Below are positions 1 through 6,930 of a stretch of DNA of 16,221 nucleotides, in pieces. Below the pieces are notes generated by a model. That model searched no databases, was not told the DNA's origin, and worked only from the letters and a program-made list of their open reading frames with translations. Numbering within the stretch: the first letter of the stretch is position 1; each line of letters begins with the position of its first letter. Both the position numbers and the translations under genes were made by a program. Origin of the DNA: an uncultured Oscillospiraceae bacterium (GTDB lineage: Bacteria; Bacillota; Clostridia; Oscillospirales; Acutalibacteraceae); contig UQSH01000041.1 in assembly GCA_900543795.1 (NCBI GenBank), positions 1 through 16,221 on the forward strand. The letters run 5' to 3'.

Positions 1-65
1 CGCTGATTGAATGTCAGGCATTTGAAATAGGATTTAAGTTAGCTGTAAAAATGTTGATAAAATAA
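1..65 (+). CDS. 3' end of a small DUF6809-like protein (partial)
   Basis: An open frame enters from the left edge and ends at TAA 63-65. The last 20 residues read LIECQAFEIGFKLAVKMLIK. A tail of the type F-x-x-G-F-(R/K)-L-(G/A)-x-K/R-(M/L) is what I recall from the C-terminus of DUF6809, a family of small Firmicutes proteins of unknown function that often occur near integrated elements. The start lies outside the window, so length and promoter cannot be judged. The assignment rests on a short tail only; it could be another small helical protein or a chance frame. Confidence 0.4.
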   Translation, partial: LIECQAFEIGFKLAVKMLIK

Positions 66-251
66 TTTGACTACTCCCGGTCTGGATATTATGTCACAGC
101 AATACAACTCCATCTTCAAGGTATGAAACGGAATTTGACAACCCATCAAAGTCTGCTGACACTCTTACAGACAGATAATTCTATTCCTTAAAGAGGTAAA
201 AATAATAATAATAATTATATTATTTAAGGTTTTAATATAAGGTGTGATATA
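66..251. other. Intergenic stretch without a recognisable gene
   Basis: This stretch separates the partial gene from the Sel1 gene. It becomes very AT-rich from about 198 to 240, with an ATA/ATT run. A TTGACA hexamer lies at 135-140, but nothing close to TATAAT sits 16-18 bases after it, so I do not call a promoter. The RBS-like AAGGTG at 239-244 belongs to the next gene. Confidence 0.5.
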
Positions 252-1082
252 TTGCTTATTGAACAACGGAATTTTGGGAGGGATGAAATTTTGAAAGAAA
301 ACATAGCTTATTCACCTGAATTGCAGCATCTTTTTGATATATGGCACCGTGCTACCGATTTGAATGATGTAAATGCACAATTTTATCTTGCGTGCTGTTT
401 TGTGAAAAGTGAGAAAAACAGCACGCAGAAAAAAGCGTTTGCTTTCTTTAAAAAGCTGTCAAATCAAGAACGGCGGACCGCACTCCAAACAGATGCACAA
501 TATATGCTGGCTCAATGCTATGAAAACGGATATGGTATTACAAAAAGCTATCCGCAGGCAAGTAAATGGTATGAAAAAGCCTATATCAGTGCAAACTGCG
601 ACGTATACAGAGTTTTTGAGGAAAAAATCAATAGAGAATTAGAAGCGGTTCTTGATGAACCTGATCACTATGAAATAGCACCCGAAGCACTCCGTTGCAT
701 AACGGAAGCTGCTGAAGGCGGAGACCTCGAGTCACAAAAATATTTGATGGAACTATATCAATTTGGCGGCAGATGTATTGAAGCGAATGATGAAAAAGTT
801 GCTTATTGGGCAGAGCGAGCAGCCGAAAACGGAGATTCAGAGGCAATGTGTAAAATAGGAAATATGTATCTTAATGGTAGAGGAGTGAAACAGAACTGTA
901 AAAAGGCGCTCTATTGGCTGGAGAAGGCCACGGCTCAGGGCGAGGCTGACGCAGCTTGTTCGATAGGATATTATTACAATTTACAAAAGCAATACAAAAC
1001 AGCGGCGAAATGGTACAGAACAGGCGCCGAGTTAAGAATAGACTGGCGCAACAAGAAACTCGGCGAAAAAAAGCCCCATTAG
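252..1082 (+). CDS. Sel1-like (TPR-like) repeat protein
   Basis: The 276-residue product is made of Sel1-type helical repeats, which serve as protein-protein interaction scaffolds. Clear units begin near residues 41 (NAQFYLACCF), 81 (DAQYMLAQCYENGYGI), 157 (GDLESQKYLMELY), 194 (GDSEAMCKIGNMYLNGRGV) and 230 (GEADAACSIGYYY). Repeat helices end in the usual A-x-x-W-(Y/L)-x-K/R-A pattern, as at 103-110 and 219-226. There is no signal peptide or membrane segment, so it is probably cytoplasmic. The start is uncertain: TTG 252 follows AAGGTG (239-244), but TTG 291 in the same frame follows a stronger GGGAGG (277-282) at 8 bases and would drop 13 residues. The partner is unknown. It could be an effector, a regulator or cargo of a mobile region. 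Confidence 0.85.
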   Translation: MLIEQRNFGRDEILKENIAYSPELQHLFDIWHRATDLNDVNAQFYLACCFVKSEKNSTQKKAFAFFKKLSNQERRTALQTDAQYMLAQCYENGYGITKSYPQASKWYEKAYISANCDVYRVFEEKINRELEAVLDEPDHYEIAPEALRCITEAAEGGDLESQKYLMELYQFGGRCIEANDEKVAYWAERAAENGDSEAMCKIGNMYLNGRGVKQNCKKALYWLEKATAQGEADAACSIGYYYNLQKQYKTAAKWYRTGAELRIDWRNKKLGEKKPH

Positions 1083-1117
1083 CAGCAAGCAACCTTTTTA
1101 AATAACAATGGACGGAT

Positions 1118-1146
1118 TTGACAAATTTGCAGTGATAAAGTAGAAT
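1118..1146 (+). promoter_or_regulatory. Sigma-A promoter for the 1173-2881 operon
   Basis: TTGACA at 1118-1123 and TAGAAT at 1141-1146 are separated by exactly 17 bases. This is a perfect -35 and a 5/6 -10. Transcription would start near 1153, just before the AAGGAG ribosome site at 1161-1166. It lies after the Sel1 gene stop, so the next three genes probably form their own unit. Confidence 0.75.
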
Positions 1147-1172
1147 AAAATAAAAAGCTTAAGGAGTTTACT

Positions 1173-1337
1173 ATGGATTTATCAAATGTATCAACAAAAG
1201 CACTTGTTGAAGAATTAGCAAGCAGAGAAGCTGTTGAAAAGATAGTGGTTGAACCTTATGAGGAATATTCTATTGCCGTCGGTAATCAAAATATCAGCGA
1301 CGGCGGACCTGTTGTTATATTGAGAATTTGGGATTAA
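1173..1337 (+). CDS. BC1881-family small phage-type protein
   Basis: This 54-residue gene starts with ATG 1173 behind AAGGAG (1161-1166, 6-base spacing) and ends at TAA 1335-1337. The N-terminus, MDLSNVSTKALVEELASREA (residues 1-20), matches the pattern I know from the BC1881 family (DLS-x-V/I-S-T-K-x-L-V-E-E-L-x-x-R-E). These are short proteins of unknown function common in Firmicutes prophages and integrative elements. Residues 24-36 and 46-53 look like short beta strands (KIVVEPYEEYSIAV, PVVILRIW). It lies first in an operon with the glycosylase-like gene 34 bases downstream. I know no biochemical role for the family. Its presence is a hint that this part of the window came from a mobile element. 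Confidence 0.75.
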   Translation: MDLSNVSTKALVEELASREAVEKIVVEPYEEYSIAVGNQNISDGGPVVILRIWD

Positions 1338-1371
1338 ATTAAAAACAAGTCCGTAAAGGAGAATTAATGCT

Positions 1372-2067
1372 ATGAAAAAATTACAAGAGATAATAGAAAA
1401 ACTTGAAAAAGAAAGCAACAAAGAAAAACAAGAAATACTTTTGCAAGAAATCGGTCAATTATTATTAACGGAGTATGTTATTCAAATCGGAGATATAGAA
1501 GTATATCCTCTATGGGTTGAAGCTTATTATTATAACGAGAAAAACTTTCCGGATCCATTTGTTTATAGAAAAGATAAACAAATGAAATACAATGTTTTGT
1601 ACTTTCATCATGAAACCGATGACCAAAGAAACGGAGTGGATATCTGTCTTTCAAATGGAAATTATTATCTTTCATTTTTACTGAAATACACGCTTGTAAA
1701 CGGCAATGTTAAAAGACAAAGCGAATTAAGCCCTTTAATCCGTAAAGAATATGAAGCAATGGGTGATAAAAGTGTTTTGATTCCAAACAGCAGACCAACT
1801 GATAAAATTTCTTGTACAACGAGAATTGGACTTTCCGCAAGTAAAGAAACAGATATTGATAAAAAGAAATTAAAAGAAAGATTTAAAAAGTATAAGTTAT
1901 CTGTTGTGCGTGATTTTGATAAAACTTTTACTGCAAATTTCAAACTCCCCCAAAAAGAAAATCTTGTAAAAGAGTATTTATTAAAACAGACCGAAATGAG
2001 TAAAACTGAAAAAGCAGATTTCTGCATAAATGCTTTAGGATACTGCTTAAAAGAATATAAAGGATAA
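1372..2067 (+). CDS. Unknown protein with possible 3-methyladenine DNA glycosylase (AAG-like) resemblance
   Basis: I do not firmly recognise this 231-residue protein. It starts with a lysine/glutamate-rich helix (1-30). A core at about 45-155 then loosely follows the AAG/MPG base-excision glycosylase layout: WVEAYYY at 49-54, whose E50-A51-Y52 resembles the E-A-Y triad holding the catalytic Glu (human E125-A126-Y127); an aromatic YFHH at 77-80; GVDICLSNGNYYLSFLL at 88-104, resembling the N-terminal side of the substrate pocket strands; and TTRIGLSA at 149-156, resembling the late P-R-I-G-I motif. The C-terminal 60 residues are basic and helical. The AAAGGAG site at 1355-1361 supports ATG 1372. 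The gene is visibly AT- and lysine-rich compared with the housekeeping genes to the right, suggesting transfer. It lies between a BC1881-like gene and a deiminase-family gene. The glycosylase link is inference and the catalytic function is unproven. Confidence 0.4.
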   Translation: MKKLQEIIEKLEKESNKEKQEILLQEIGQLLLTEYVIQIGDIEVYPLWVEAYYYNEKNFPDPFVYRKDKQMKYNVLYFHHETDDQRNGVDICLSNGNYYLSFLLKYTLVNGNVKRQSELSPLIRKEYEAMGDKSVLIPNSRPTDKISCTTRIGLSASKETDIDKKKLKERFKKYKLSVVRDFDKTFTANFKLPQKENLVKEYLLKQTEMSKTEKADFCINALGYCLKEYKG

Positions 2068-2080
2068 AAATCAAAAATTT

Positions 2081-2881
2081 ATGTTTTATTTTTCTTCAAA
2101 TTTAAAATCAAATAAAAAATACAAATCATCCGCGGACAGATTGTTTGCTACTCTCACTGCTCACGGAGTTCCGTATAAACTGCTTGAAAACACCCGTGAT
2201 ATCTGGCTACGGGATTTTATGCCGGTGAAAACGAAATCGGGTAAATATATATCGTTTCGATATGAGCCGAGTTATCTTAATGATTACCCTAAACTGCGTA
2301 CCGATTTTCGCAAGGAAATCGCTCCGTCGCTTTCACTTGAAAATCTTGTTTATTCAGATATCAACCTTGACGGTGGGAATATTGTCTTTTCTCCTTCAAA
2401 AGAAACGGCTGTCATCAGCGACAGGATTTTTATGGAAAACTGGAATTATTCTTCTGCCGAACTGGTTCAGGAATTAGAACAGTTGCTTGAGGCAAGGGTG
2501 ATTATTATTCCCTCGCTTCGTTCCGATATGACCGGCCACGCCGACGGTATGGTTCGTTTTGTTGATGAGAACACCGTTATCGGAAATGCTTCCCGTTCCT
2601 TGTTTGGACTTGAAGCACATATTAAATTAGCTCTGCGAAATCACGGAATCGAGGTTATTGATTTTCCGTATCTTGATTCAAAGGGTGAAAGTGCTGTGGG
2701 TTGTTATCTCAACTTTTTGGAAACCGAACAGGCTATATTTCTGCCGGTGTTCGGCGTTGATATGGATAGCGAAGCTATTGAAACAGCAAAAAACATTTTT
2801 AATAAAACAATCATACCGGTCAACATCAACGAAATCGCCAAAGACGGTGGTGTGCTCAATTGCATTAGCTGGGAAACATAG
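2081..2881 (+). CDS. Agmatine deiminase / peptidyl-arginine deiminase (PAD_porph) family protein, short form
   Basis: The 266 residues carry the guanidine-deiminating fold signatures in order: IWLRDFMPV at 41-49 (W-x-R-D), YEPSYL at 61-66, LDGGNIVF at 96-103, TGHADGMVRF at 151-160 (the G-H-x-D-G/M catalytic His/Asp segment) and GGVLNCISW at 256-264, in which C261 matches the nucleophilic Cys. All key catalytic positions therefore appear present. Family members hydrolyse a guanidino group, for example agmatine to N-carbamoylputrescine plus ammonia, but substrate cannot be read here. It is shorter than typical agmatine deiminases (about 340-370). The ATG 2081 has only a distant AAGGA (2060-2064), and the frame stays open back to a stop at 2048-2050 without another good start, so the N-terminus may be slightly eroded. 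It lies 13 bases after the previous gene, so it is probably cotranscribed. Confidence 0.75.
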   Translation: MFYFSSNLKSNKKYKSSADRLFATLTAHGVPYKLLENTRDIWLRDFMPVKTKSGKYISFRYEPSYLNDYPKLRTDFRKEIAPSLSLENLVYSDINLDGGNIVFSPSKETAVISDRIFMENWNYSSAELVQELEQLLEARVIIIPSLRSDMTGHADGMVRFVDENTVIGNASRSLFGLEAHIKLALRNHGIEVIDFPYLDSKGESAVGCYLNFLETEQAIFLPVFGVDMDSEAIETAKNIFNKTIIPVNINEIAKDGGVLNCISWET

Positions 2882-2955
2882 TAAATTCAATGGCAGAATT
2901 CATATATCCGTCAATACAAAAATACTTTAAAAAAAGAATACAGACTAACAAAAAC

Positions 2956-2980
2956 GGCAGGCAGCACCACGCTACCTGCC
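2956..2980 (+). terminator. Hairpin ending the left accessory operon
   Basis: GGCAGG (2956-2961) pairs with CCTGCC (2975-2980). After one mismatch, AGC (2963-2965) pairs with GCT (2971-2973), leaving a 5-base loop. On the plus strand the following T-tract is poor (AAAACTATTTTCT). On the minus strand the hairpin is followed by GTTTTTG. It is the only terminator-like structure after the stop at 2881, so I assign it to that operon with moderate confidence. Confidence 0.45.
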
Positions 2981-3040
2981 AAAACTATTTTCTAATCGGT
3001 AAATGAAAAACAAACAAATATTTTGTTAAAATTTTTCAAT

Positions 3041-3070
3041 TGTAAATTGTGAATTGAAGCAAACACTATA
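3041..3070 (+). promoter_or_regulatory. Possible sigma-G type promoter for the SASP gene
   Basis: TGTAAA (3041-3046) and CACTATA (3064-3070) are 17 bases apart and resemble the forespore sigma-G pattern TGAATA / CATnnTA, with one mismatch in the -10. The SASP gene begins 40 bases downstream. SASP genes are classic sigma-G targets; the site itself is an inference from short AT-rich motifs. Confidence 0.35.
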
Positions 3071-3109
3071 CTTGCAAACGCAATTTATAGAAAAAGAGGT
3101 GTATTTGAA

Positions 3110-3289
3110 ATGGCAACAGTTCCAGAGGCTAAGGACGCACTCAACAGATTTAAGATGGAGGCTGCTTCCGAGGTTGGTGTTAACCTTAAACAAGGCTACA
3201 ACGGAGACCTTACTTCTAAGCAGGCAGGTTCAGTAGGCGGTCAGATGGTTAAAAAGATGATCAAGGCTTACGAGGAATCAATGAAATAA
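3110..3289 (+). CDS. Alpha/beta-type small acid-soluble spore protein (SASP)
   Basis: This 59-residue protein coats and protects DNA in the dormant spore core and supplies amino acids at germination. The two family motifs are present: the germination-protease (GPR) recognition region MEAASEVGVNL at 16-26, and the C-terminal DNA-contacting block, in which GDLTSKQAGSVGG (32-44) leads to MVKKMIKAYEE (46-56). ATG 3110 follows AGAGGTG (3095-3101) at 8-base spacing. Length is typical of the compact clostridial forms, which usually run 60-75 residues. It is monocistronic: a possible sigma-G promoter lies upstream and a bidirectional terminator downstream. This gene is the clearest sign that the organism forms endospores. 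Confidence 0.93.
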   Translation: MATVPEAKDALNRFKMEAASEVGVNLKQGYNGDLTSKQAGSVGGQMVKKMIKAYEESMK

Positions 3290-3325
3290 GCTGTTTTTTG
3301 ACGGCTGATGAGCGTTAGCTTAAAT

Positions 3326-3371
3326 ACTTTGCGATAGCAAAGTGCAATAGCAAAGTGCGATAGCAAAGTAT
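3326..3371. repeat. Three tandem 13-bp repeats with overlapping hairpins
   Basis: TGCGATAGCAAAG occurs at 3330-3342, with one change (TGCAATAGCAAAG) at 3343-3355, and exactly again at 3356-3368. The first copy forms a perfect hairpin with the preceding bases: ACTTTGC (3326-3332), loop GATA, GCAAAGT (3337-3343). The same left arm, extended to ATACTTTGC (3324-3332), can instead pair fully with the last copy, GCAAAGTAT (3363-3371). It lies in the 3' region of the SASP transcript. Confidence 0.8.
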
Positions 3372-3424
3372 GATTGCCAAACGGTAATCCTTGTTTCGCG
3401 GGCAGGTGTTCTGCGAATAAAAAA

Positions 3425-3460
3425 AGAGCGGTTTGCCAAAAGGCTTATCGCTCTGATTTT
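3425..3460. terminator. Bidirectional terminator between SASP and tadA
   Basis: AGAGCG (3425-3430) pairs with CGCTCT (3449-3454). An inner GCC/GGC pair (3435-3437 with 3442-3444) closes an AAAA loop. The plus strand continues with GATTTTT, which suits SASP. The minus strand continues with seven T, which suits tadA, whose stop is at 3476-3478. Confidence 0.8.
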
Positions 3461-3475
3461 TATATTATTTTTATA

Positions 3476-3922
3476 CTATTTTCTACTGCGAAGGGTTTTG
3501 AAGAAGCGTGATAGAACTTCGGAGCATTCCCTTTCGCACACGCCGCCTTCAATTTGCGGCTTATGATTATACGGCAGGCTATTAAAATCGGTTACGGAGC
3601 CGAAAGAGCCTGCTTTTTTATCGTAAGCGCCAAAGGTTACCTTTTTTATCCGAGAATTAATGATTGCGCCGGCACACATTGGGCAGGGTTCAAGCGTTAC
3701 ATACATTTCACACTGCCACAAACGCCAGCCGCCAAGAGCCTTACACGCATTATCAATTGCTTCGATTTCTGCGTGATAAAGAGCATTTTTTCCTGTTTCT
3801 CGGCGGTTTCTCCCCTCGCCGACTATAACATTATCCTTTACAACAACCGCACCCACCGGCACCTCGCCCTGCGATTCGCTTAATTCGGCAAGCTCGATTG
3901 CTCTTTTCATAAATTCATTCAT
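3476..3922 (-). CDS. tadA: tRNA-specific adenosine-34 deaminase
   Basis: The 148-residue enzyme converts the wobble adenosine of tRNA-Arg(ACG) to inosine. The zinc-dependent cytidine-deaminase fold is plain: H50-A51-E52 (zinc ligand and catalytic Glu) in ALYHAEIEAI, and C80-P-M-C83 in LEPCPMCAGAI. GEVPVGAVVV (19-28) is the usual N-terminal strand, and length is normal for TadA. It is the last gene of the leftward operon, starting 7 bases after the stop of the CPBP gene. No convincing Shine-Dalgarno precedes ATG 3922 or the second Met at 3910, so translation is probably coupled to the upstream gene. The bidirectional terminator at 3425-3454 follows its stop. Confidence 0.95.
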   Translation of the reverse strand: MNEFMKRAIELAELSESQGEVPVGAVVVKDNVIVGEGRNRRETGKNALYHAEIEAIDNACKALGGWRLWQCEMYVTLEPCPMCAGAIINSRIKKVTFGAYDKKAGSFGSVTDFNSLPYNHKPQIEGGVCERECSEVLSRFFKTLRSRK

Positions 3923-3929
3923 ACAACAA

Positions 3930-4961
3930 TTAAATCTTATTTATGCTGGCTATTACGCAATAAATGAGATATAGGCTTGAAATAATCAGAACGGGTGAAG
4001 AAATGAACGCACCGACCTTTTGACCGAGCGAATTTGCATACGGCTCTCGGTTTTTCGCATCAAGCTTAAAGCTGAGTTTCTTTCGGAGTGCAAGTATAAC
4101 CGTTGAAATCAACCCTGCCGCAATCCAAAAGCCGAAGAAAGCATAGGTTGATATATCTTCAGCCTTTTCGCCGAAGGCGAGAACGAAAATAGACGCAAGC
4201 GCACTCATTGAGTTATTCAGTCCGTGAACAAGAATTGCAGGAACAATACTGTCTGTTTTAACGGTTAAATAGCCGAGAATGAGACCGACAACGGTTGCAA
4301 ATATAAATTGAATTATATTACCGTGAATAAGTCCGAAAACGATTGAAACCGCTATAACACCAAACGCCTTGCCGTGCTTTTTCAGCAAACCGAGTGAGCA
4401 GCATCTCATTGCAAACTCCTCACACACAGCAGGAACAACCGCCGTTGCAATAAGCTCCAATGCACAGGCAACAACACTGTCCGGCTCAATCGACTCCGAC
4501 TGAGTCAGCTCATAGCCCATATTCTCCGAAAGCATCGATAATAAGCCGACAATATAATCGGCACCGACGCAGCAGAGCATACCGAAGCCTACCCAAAGGC
4601 ACAGCTCAGAGCCCTTAATTCTTTTGCTTGGTATTAAATCGCCGCCGTACTTTTTCTTATTGAACAATGCCATAACGGAAAAAGGAACAACAAGAGCAAA
4701 AAATTCAACGCCGATAATATTAAGGCAATACTGAAAAACCGAGGAGTTTTCATAAAGCGAGGTTATTGTGCTGTTAGAATAAATTATAAACGAAAGAATA
4801 ATCTGAACTCCGACAAAGCACAAAACGGAAACACCCATCAGGTTTCCGAGATGTCTTATTTGCCGCCGTTCCTCCTTTGCCCTTGCCAGACAATACATTT
4901 GACGGCGAAAAGCGTCATTTTCATCTTCATTACTGTTAAAAGGCGAATAATATGTGTTCAA
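3930..4961 (-). CDS. CPBP-family intramembrane metalloprotease
   Basis: This 343-residue membrane protein has the three motifs of the CPBP (CAAX protease / bacteriocin-processing, Abi) family: E181-E182-F-A-M-R186, F-G-L-I-H213 and H246-G-L-N-N250. These supply the glutamates and histidines of the intramembrane active site. Hydrophobic segments lie around 41-61, 79-100, 121-143, 165-180, 200-222, 238-262, 271-287 and 321-340. The first 40 residues are polar and cytosolic. Start is TTG 4961, behind AGAGGG at 6-7 bases. Substrates cannot be predicted; bacterial members process prenylated-like proteins or peptides or serve in bacteriocin immunity. It lies between galU (30 bases upstream) and tadA (7 bases downstream), which looks like operon sharing rather than a common pathway. 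Confidence 0.88.
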   Translation of the reverse strand: MNTYYSPFNSNEDENDAFRRQMYCLARAKEERRQIRHLGNLMGVSVLCFVGVQIILSFIIYSNSTITSLYENSSVFQYCLNIIGVEFFALVVPFSVMALFNKKKYGGDLIPSKRIKGSELCLWVGFGMLCCVGADYIVGLLSMLSENMGYELTQSESIEPDSVVACALELIATAVVPAVCEEFAMRCCSLGLLKKHGKAFGVIAVSIVFGLIHGNIIQFIFATVVGLILGYLTVKTDSIVPAILVHGLNNSMSALASIFVLAFGEKAEDISTYAFFGFWIAAGLISTVILALRKKLSFKLDAKNREPYANSLGQKVGAFISSPVLIISSLYLIYCVIASINKI

Positions 4962-4991
4962 AACTTTCCCTCTGATTCGAATAAAATTTTA

Positions 4992-5867
4992 TCAGTCAAG
5001 CTCTGCGGCAATCTTTTTGATGAATGCTTTGAGCTCATCCTTTGTTTCGGGGTGTTTGAGACCAACCTCAATATTAGCTTCAAGGATACCGAACTTATTG
5101 CCCATATCATAGCGTTTGCCTTCATAATCAACTGCGATAACGCCGCTCTTTTGAGCAAGAGCCTTCATTGCGTCTGTTAATTGAAGCTCATTACCTGTTC
5201 CGAGAGGAGTTTCCTCTAAAATTGAGAAGATTTCGGGAGGAAGAACAACTCTTCCGAGAATTGAGAAATTGCCCATTATTTCTTCGGGCTTCGGCTTTTC
5301 AATCATATCCGTGCAGGAATAGCAGTTTCCTTCAAGGGGCTCTGTTTTAAGAGAGCAATACTTTGTGATTGCCATTCCGGGAACCTCTTTTACACCTACA
5401 ACGCCTTTTCCGTACTTTTCATAAGCGTCGCAAAGCTGCTTTGTGCAGGGAGTTTCGGAAAGAATAACATCATCTCCGTAAAGAACTGCAAAAGGCTCAT
5501 CACCTATGAAGTTTTTAGCGCAAAGAACTGCATGGCCGAGTCCCTTTGTTTCCTTTTGGCGAAGAAAATAAATGTTTCCGAAATTTGAGCATGCCATAAC
5601 ATCCTCATAAATCTTCTTTTTGCTTTCATTACCTTCAAGCTTTGCTTCAAGCTCAAAAGCGTGGTCAAAATGATCCTCGATAGCACCCTTGTTTCTGTTT
5701 GTGATAACAAGGATTTCTTCAATTCCGGATGCAAAAGCCTCTTCAACAATATATTGAATTGCCGGCTTATCAACGATATTAAGCATCTCCTTCGGAACTG
5801 CCTTTGAGGCAGGAAGAACTCTTGTTCCCATACCTGCTGCGGGGATTATTGCCTTTCTTACTTTCAT
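4992..5867 (-). CDS. galU: UTP-glucose-1-phosphate uridylyltransferase
   Basis: The 291-residue enzyme makes UDP-glucose from UTP and glucose-1-phosphate, feeding glycolipid, teichoic acid, capsule and galactose metabolism. The nucleotidyltransferase signature AAGMGTRVLPASKAVPKEM (10-28) holds the glycine-rich nucleotide loop and the basic residues. VDKPAIQYIVEEA (32-44), GLGHAVLCA (109-117) and the metal-binding GDD (131-133) follow in the usual order. Length is standard for bacterial GalU. ATG 5867 has an ideal AGGAGG at 8 bases. A TATAAT lies on the minus strand at 5895-5900 in the 49-base gap to the upstream gene, but without a clear -35, so an internal promoter is only possible. Confidence 0.96.
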   Translation of the reverse strand: MKVRKAIIPAAGMGTRVLPASKAVPKEMLNIVDKPAIQYIVEEAFASGIEEILVITNRNKGAIEDHFDHAFELEAKLEGNESKKKIYEDVMACSNFGNIYFLRQKETKGLGHAVLCAKNFIGDEPFAVLYGDDVILSETPCTKQLCDAYEKYGKGVVGVKEVPGMAITKYCSLKTEPLEGNCYSCTDMIEKPKPEEIMGNFSILGRVVLPPEIFSILEETPLGTGNELQLTDAMKALAQKSGVIAVDYEGKRYDMGNKFGILEANIEVGLKHPETKDELKAFIKKIAAELD

Positions 5868-5916
5868 AGTTTTATCCTCCTGAAATATAAAAATATTATA
5901 ACCTAATTATTACTCG

Positions 5917-6930
5917 CTAAATCATTGAAACAATATCTGAAAAAATTTCAACAATAAGCATTGCCGTGATGGGTGCCATAACGCTTATTCCGCCCTTATT
6001 TGCAAGATAAAGCTTTTTAATCTTTGGCTTTGAATAATCCTCTGCACCCGAAAGCATACCCATATAAAAAGAGTTTTCCTGCTCTATTTTCTCATCTGCT
6101 TCAAGAACAAGATTAACTATTTTTTTCCTATATATATTATCCGCAAACAGTGCACAGGAAATATGAATAACCGCAACAACTGCAAAAACAATAATATATG
6201 CGGGAAGTGCCTTTGAGTCTTGAATGGCAGAAAGGATGCTTCTCATATATTCGGCATTAGTCATCGTTTGCACCGAAGCAACAGTATCCTTCCACATAGT
6301 CATAAGCGTATTGAGCGGTCCTGCATAAATAACGCTGACAATAATGCTGACTGCAAATCTTATTGACAGCAATGCCGTTCCCATTCCGTATATTTTTCTG
6401 AAAAGCAGATAATACGGACCGAAGAAAAAAGCACTCCAATTCCAATTTACCGTTTTGTTTTTTCTGAATTTTCCTATAAATTTATAAAAATTTGCGCCGA
6501 TAGCCGTTATAATATCGGAAAGAGGGGCACCGTCTATTTTTTCGTTTTTATCAAAAATAAATGTTGTTCCGGGTTTGATCTTATTTGCATCGCTGATTGC
6601 ATTAGCCGCTTTTTCCTCAATATCCTCCTGCCCACCTTCGCTCTCTGAGCCTTGATTATTAAGCAGATTTCCGAAAGCAGACGGAGCCGCATTCTGCAAG
6701 GAGGGAGCTTTTTTTATTTCCTGCGAAGCAGAGAAATCCGAGGACTGCTCCTTTCTTTTATAAACAAAGCCGTTTGAATGTAAATCACTGTTTACGCATT
6801 TTCCGAGAGAGGCATAGCACTCTCTGTGGTGCGGTGTTCCGCATTCGGGGCAGGTTACAATATCGTCGCCCTCCTGAAACACTCTTTCGCAAACGGGGCA
6901 TTTTTCGTCCTTATATAGCAAGAAAACCAT
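5917..6930 (-). CDS. Prokaryotic RING/zinc-finger membrane protein with DUF2628-like domain
   Basis: Residues 11-45 form a prokaryotic RING-type zinc finger: C11-P-V-C14, C27-P-E-C30, H34/H35, C38 and C45. Residues 50-145 are a polar, low-complexity linker. From 160 the sequence WNWSAFFFGPYYLLFRKIYG resembles DUF2628 (cytosolic face followed by membrane helices), with hydrophobic stretches at about 165-205, 242-262 and 314-337. The function is unknown; such proteins may sense or recruit partners at the membrane. Start is doubtful: AAGGAG at 6932-6937 is only one base from ATG 6930, whereas TTG 6921 (codon 4) is 10 bases away and would give the M-L-Y-K-D-E-K-C start usual for this family. It is first in the leftward operon with galU, the CPBP protease and tadA. 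Confidence 0.8.
   Translation of the reverse strand: MVFLLYKDEKCPVCERVFQEGDDIVTCPECGTPHHRECYASLGKCVNSDLHSNGFVYKRKEQSSDFSASQEIKKAPSLQNAAPSAFGNLLNNQGSESEGGQEDIEEKAANAISDANKIKPGTTFIFDKNEKIDGAPLSDIITAIGANFYKFIGKFRKNKTVNWNWSAFFFGPYYLLFRKIYGMGTALLSIRFAVSIIVSVIYAGPLNTLMTMWKDTVASVQTMTNAEYMRSILSAIQDSKALPAYIIVFAVVAVIHISCALFADNIYRKKIVNLVLEADEKIEQENSFYMGMLSGAEDYSKPKIKKLYLANKGGISVMAPITAMLIVEIFSDIVSMI

Noticed and set aside
67..126. Short frame TTG to TGA of 19 codons
   Set aside because: It has no ribosome site, directly follows the previous stop and shows no recognisable sequence.
135..163. Promoter for the Sel1 gene from TTGACA at 135-140
   Set aside because: No acceptable -10 lies at 16-18 bases; the sequence there reads GACACT.
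1665..2027. Minus-strand 120-codon frame opposite the glycosylase-like gene
   Set aside because: It is antisense to a gene with a good ribosome site and operon position; its Ser/Phe/Leu-rich content is the expected shadow of Lys/Glu-rich coding.
3326..3371. Possible CRISPR-like array
   Set aside because: Units are 13 bp, contiguous and without spacers.
3554..3883. Plus-strand 109-codon frame opposite tadA
   Set aside because: tadA carries intact catalytic motifs on the other strand; this frame has no motif or ribosome site.
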